DNA of 7,177 nucleotides, taken from Flavobacteriaceae bacterium. Lineage in GTDB: Bacteria > Bacteroidota > Bacteroidia > Flavobacteriales > Flavobacteriaceae. The notes beneath the pieces were generated by a model, which was not told the DNA's origin, ran no database searches, and saw nothing but the letters and a program-made list of their open reading frames with translations. Where the stretch lies: contig JAESUF010000276.1 in the NCBI GenBank assembly GCA_016763215.1, positions 1 to 7,177 of the forward strand. Direction: 5' to 3'. The translations under genes were made by a program, and so were the position numbers. The stretch's first letter is position 1; each line of letters starts with the position of its first letter. This document shows positions 4,742-7,177 of the stretch, piece by piece.

Positions 4742-6814
4742 ATGAGTCTAAATAAAAATAATAATTACTTTTTTTTCTGTCTATTTATTTGTTTAAATGT
4801 TTTTTCTCAAACAAAAAAGAAAGATTCAATTAAGACAGAAAAACTTGAAGAGGTAGTTGTTACGGCAACAAGAACAAAAAGGCAATTGTCTTCTTTACCA
4901 ATGCCGGTGCAATTAGTATCGAAAGCAGCTATTAAAAAATCAAACTCATTACGTTTAGCAGATATTCTAAATGAACAAACAGGATTGATCACTGTTCCTG
5001 ATTTTGGAGGAGGAGAAGGAATTCAATTGCAGGGGTTAGATTCTCAATACACACTAATATTAATAGATGGAGTACCATTAATTGGTAGATCGGCAGGAAC
5101 ATTAGATCTAAATAGAATAACAGTAGGGAATATCAAACAAATTGAAATTGTTAAAGGAGCCTCTTCTAGTTTGTATGGCAGTGAAGCATTAGGAGGGGTT
5201 GTTAATATTATTACTGAAACTCCTAAATATGGTTTTCGAGGTGATATTAATTATCGTACAGGAGCATTTGGAACGAATGATATAGGTGCTTCTATAAGTC
5301 ATAAAAAAAATAAATTAGGAGTAACTGCTTTTCTCAATAGGTTTAGTTCTAATGGGTATGATTTAACAGAGGATACTGCTGCAAAAACTGTAGAACCTTA
5401 TGCAAATTATACCTTTGATACAAAGATTACTTATGAGCTTTCTGATAAAACAGATTTCCTTTTTTCAGGAAGGTATTATACACAAAATCAAGACTACATA
5501 GCTTCTTCAACATTGAAAGGAGAGAGTGAAATTAACGAATGGAATACACGGTTTAAAATTACTCATGAGCACAATGATCATTGGGAAAGTTTACTGGAAT
5601 TTTATGCAACACGTTATAAAGCAAATGAATATTTAAACAATCTAGATGGTACGTTGTTTAGCGATGGTTTTTTTAATCAACTTTTTATTCGACCAGAGTT
5701 TCGGAGTACTTTAAAGTTAAAAAAGAATAGTTTAACTGTTGGGTTAGGAACAACACATGAATCATTAAAACGAACTTATTTTTCTACAAACCCAGTATTT
5801 AATTCACCTTATGTTTTTGCTCAGTACGATATGCATCCTACTGAAAAAATAAACCTAATTATAGGAGGGCGTTATGACAATCATAATAAATACAAATCAC
5901 AGTTCAGTCCAAAATTTGCCATAAACTATAAAATCAATGAGAAAATTTCGGTAAAGAGTTCTGTTGGTTATGGATTTAAAGCTCCAGACTTTCGTCAACT
6001 CTATTTTGATTTTACCAATGCAACTGTTGGATATACTGTTTTAGGGTATAATGCTGTTGCATCGGCATTGCCTTTATTACAATCTCAGGGTCAAATCGCA
6101 AATATTATTGTTCCAATCTCAGAGTTTCAGGGCGACTTAAAAGCGGAAAATTCTGTGAGTATGAACCTAGGGTCTAGCTATAAGGTTTCACCCAAAGTAT
6201 CGATGAATGTAAACGTGTTTAGAAACAACATCAACGATTTAATTGATACTCGTGTTATTGCTAATAAAACGAATGGACAAAATGTGTTTAGTTATTACAA
6301 TGTGAATGCAGTTTACACACAAGGAGTTGAATTGAATTCTACTTGGAGGGCAAATCAAAAAGTAAAAATATCTCTTGGGTATCAATTATTATATGCAAAA
6401 GATAAAGAAGCAATAAAAGCTTTTGAGAACGGACAGGTCTTTGCAAGATTAAATCCAAATTCTCCTTCATTCCAGCTCAAAAAAGATAATTATTTCGGTT
6501 TGTACAATCGATCTAGACATATGGCTAATGTTAAAGTATTCTATACCATTCCAAAATGGAATTTAGATGCAAACATAAGAACAACTTACAGGAGTAAATA
6601 CGGACTTTTTGATAGCAATGGGAATGGGTATTTAGATACCTATGACAGTTTTGTTGATGGGTATGCTATTGTCGATTTTGCCATCAATAAAAATCTATTT
6701 AAAGAGTATCAACTTGGATTAGGAGTTGACAATGCTTTGAATTTTACAGATAGTCAAAACATCAGCAACATTCCTGGTCGAATTATCTACGGAAAACTAA
6801 ATATTCAATTTTAA
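4742..6814 (+). CDS. TonB-dependent outer-membrane receptor, HmuR-like (heme/iron uptake)
   Basis: This 690-residue protein is a complete TonB-dependent receptor. A signal peptide (hydrophobic about 9-21, cleavage at FS/Q23) is followed by a short Lys-rich linker and the TonB box EEVVVTATR (36-44). The plug domain spans about 50-162, with LADILNEQTGL, IQLQGLDSQYTLILIDGVPL, IEIVKGASSSLYGSEALGGVVNIIT. The rest is a 22-strand-type barrel ending in a C-terminal Phe, as outer-membrane proteins usually do. There is no N-terminal carboxypeptidase-like extension, so it is of the FepA/HmuR type and not SusC. FKAP (412-415) and GDLKAE (464-469) correspond to the FRAP and NPDL motifs of heme receptors, but such motifs occur more widely. 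The HmuY gene 18 nt downstream makes heme the best guess for ligand; a siderophore cannot be excluded. The divergent operon encodes the probable reduction machinery. Confidence 0.9.
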   Translation: MSLNKNNNYFFFCLFICLNVFSQTKKKDSIKTEKLEEVVVTATRTKRQLSSLPMPVQLVSKAAIKKSNSLRLADILNEQTGLITVPDFGGGEGIQLQGLDSQYTLILIDGVPLIGRSAGTLDLNRITVGNIKQIEIVKGASSSLYGSEALGGVVNIITETPKYGFRGDINYRTGAFGTNDIGASISHKKNKLGVTAFLNRFSSNGYDLTEDTAAKTVEPYANYTFDTKITYELSDKTDFLFSGRYYTQNQDYIASSTLKGESEINEWNTRFKITHEHNDHWESLLEFYATRYKANEYLNNLDGTLFSDGFFNQLFIRPEFRSTLKLKKNSLTVGLGTTHESLKRTYFSTNPVFNSPYVFAQYDMHPTEKINLIIGGRYDNHNKYKSQFSPKFAINYKINEKISVKSSVGYGFKAPDFRQLYFDFTNATVGYTVLGYNAVASALPLLQSQGQIANIIVPISEFQGDLKAENSVSMNLGSSYKVSPKVSMNVNVFRNNINDLIDTRVIANKTNGQNVFSYYNVNAVYTQGVELNSTWRANQKVKISLGYQLLYAKDKEAIKAFENGQVFARLNPNSPSFQLKKDNYFGLYNRSRHMANVKVFYTIPKWNLDANIRTTYRSKYGLFDSNGNGYLDTYDSFVDGYAIVDFAINKNLFKEYQLGLGVDNALNFTDSQNISNIPGRIIYGKLNIQF

Positions 6815-6832
6815 TACTTAAATATAACTATA

Positions 6833-7177
6833 ATGAAAATTACTAAAATTTTAATGCTATCTGTACTTTCTGCATTCTTTGCTTCATGTACAAACAATGA
6901 TGATGTTGTTCTACTAGATGTAGAGTCACTTACAGTTTCTAATTTACATGCTCCACAGAGTGGAGGGCAAGGTCAGCCAGTATCTGGTGATTTTACAAAA
7001 TTTGATTTTGAAACAGGTCAGATAACCACAAGTGATAGCGATTGGGATATTGCTTTTAGAGGAACTAGCATTATTGTAAATGGAGGTGCGTCTTTAGGAA
7101 CAGTAGATGAGCCTACAAGAACAGGTAATGCAGCTGTGTATATCGCAGATGGTCCAATGGCTTCTGTAAGTTCGATA
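6833..7177 (+). CDS. hmuY: HmuY-family heme-binding lipoprotein, partial (C-terminus off the right edge)
   Basis: 115 codons from ATG 6833 are present and the frame is open at the window edge. The N-terminus is a lipoprotein signal: KITK, hydrophobic 6-17, and lipobox FASC with Cys19 as the lipidated residue. T-N-N-D-D follows; acidic residues just after the cysteine resemble the Bacteroidota surface-export signal, so it is probably exposed on the cell surface. FTKFDFETGQITTSDSDWDIAFRGTSI (54-80) and IVNGGAS (81-87) are hallmarks of the HmuY family, whose founding member in Porphyromonas gingivalis is a heme-scavenging lipoprotein working with the HmuR receptor. The residues that hold heme in that protein (two histidines) lie in the part not seen here, so heme binding cannot be judged. 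The gene follows the receptor by 18 nt and has no promoter of its own that I can see. Confidence 0.87.
   Translation, partial: MKITKILMLSVLSAFFASCTNNDDVVLLDVESLTVSNLHAPQSGGQGQPVSGDFTKFDFETGQITTSDSDWDIAFRGTSIIVNGGASLGTVDEPTRTGNAAVYIADGPMASVSSI

Noticed and set aside
4807..4992. Minus-strand open frame of 61 codons
   Set aside because: It is antisense to the signal, TonB box and plug region of the receptor.
4742..7177. SusC/SusD-type glycan uptake pair
   Set aside because: The receptor lacks the SusC N-terminal extension and is shorter than SusC, and the following lipoprotein fits HmuY, not SusD.

Overview
The window reads as one chromosomal iron/heme-acquisition locus from a member of the Bacteroidota, most likely Flavobacteriia. 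The grounds are the AT-rich DNA, genes with little or no Shine-Dalgarno signal, a TAnnTTTG-type promoter element, signal peptides ending in ...FSQ or ...NAQS, and recognisable families (HmuY, DUF6607, PepSY-flavodoxin reductase fusion) that I know from Flavobacteriales. No rRNA, tRNA, CRISPR array, insertion sequence or other mobile element is visible, and almost all of the sequence is coding.

The layout is two divergent operons separated by an 86-bp intergenic region (4656-4741). The leftward operon (minus strand) runs DUF6607 protein (4655-3753), exported ankyrin-repeat protein (3747-2261, interrupted by a frameshift near 2896), DUF2271 protein (2259-1768), then a large PepSY/flavodoxin/flavoprotein-reductase membrane protein (starting at 1754 and running off the left edge). 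The gaps are 5, 1 and 13 nt, so this is almost certainly one transcript. The rightward operon (plus strand) is a TonB-dependent outer-membrane receptor (4742-6814) followed after 18 nt by a HmuY-family lipoprotein (6833 to beyond the right edge). The intergenic region contains a perfect 19-bp palindrome with 9-1-9 geometry. Each arm is also a match to the Bacteroidota -7 promoter element, one per direction, so the two operons may be co-regulated from this site.

Proposed joint working (inference): the HmuY-like surface lipoprotein captures heme or a similar iron complex and passes it to the TonB-dependent receptor. In the periplasm, the leftward operon supplies three exported proteins of poorly known role (DUF6607, ankyrin, DUF2271). 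It also supplies an inner-membrane reductase that could pass electrons from cytoplasmic NAD(P)H through FAD and FMN, and possibly membrane heme, to the periplasm. The DUF2271 protein carries a DxxTGAT sequence resembling the site where ApbE-type transferases attach FMN, so it may be a periplasmic electron carrier between the reductase and the imported ligand.

The main oddities are the single-base frame disruption inside ankyrin repeat 7 (mutation, sequencing error, or less likely recoding at a nearby A_AAA_AAC heptamer), the DUF2271 flavinylation-like motif, and the palindromic divergent control region.
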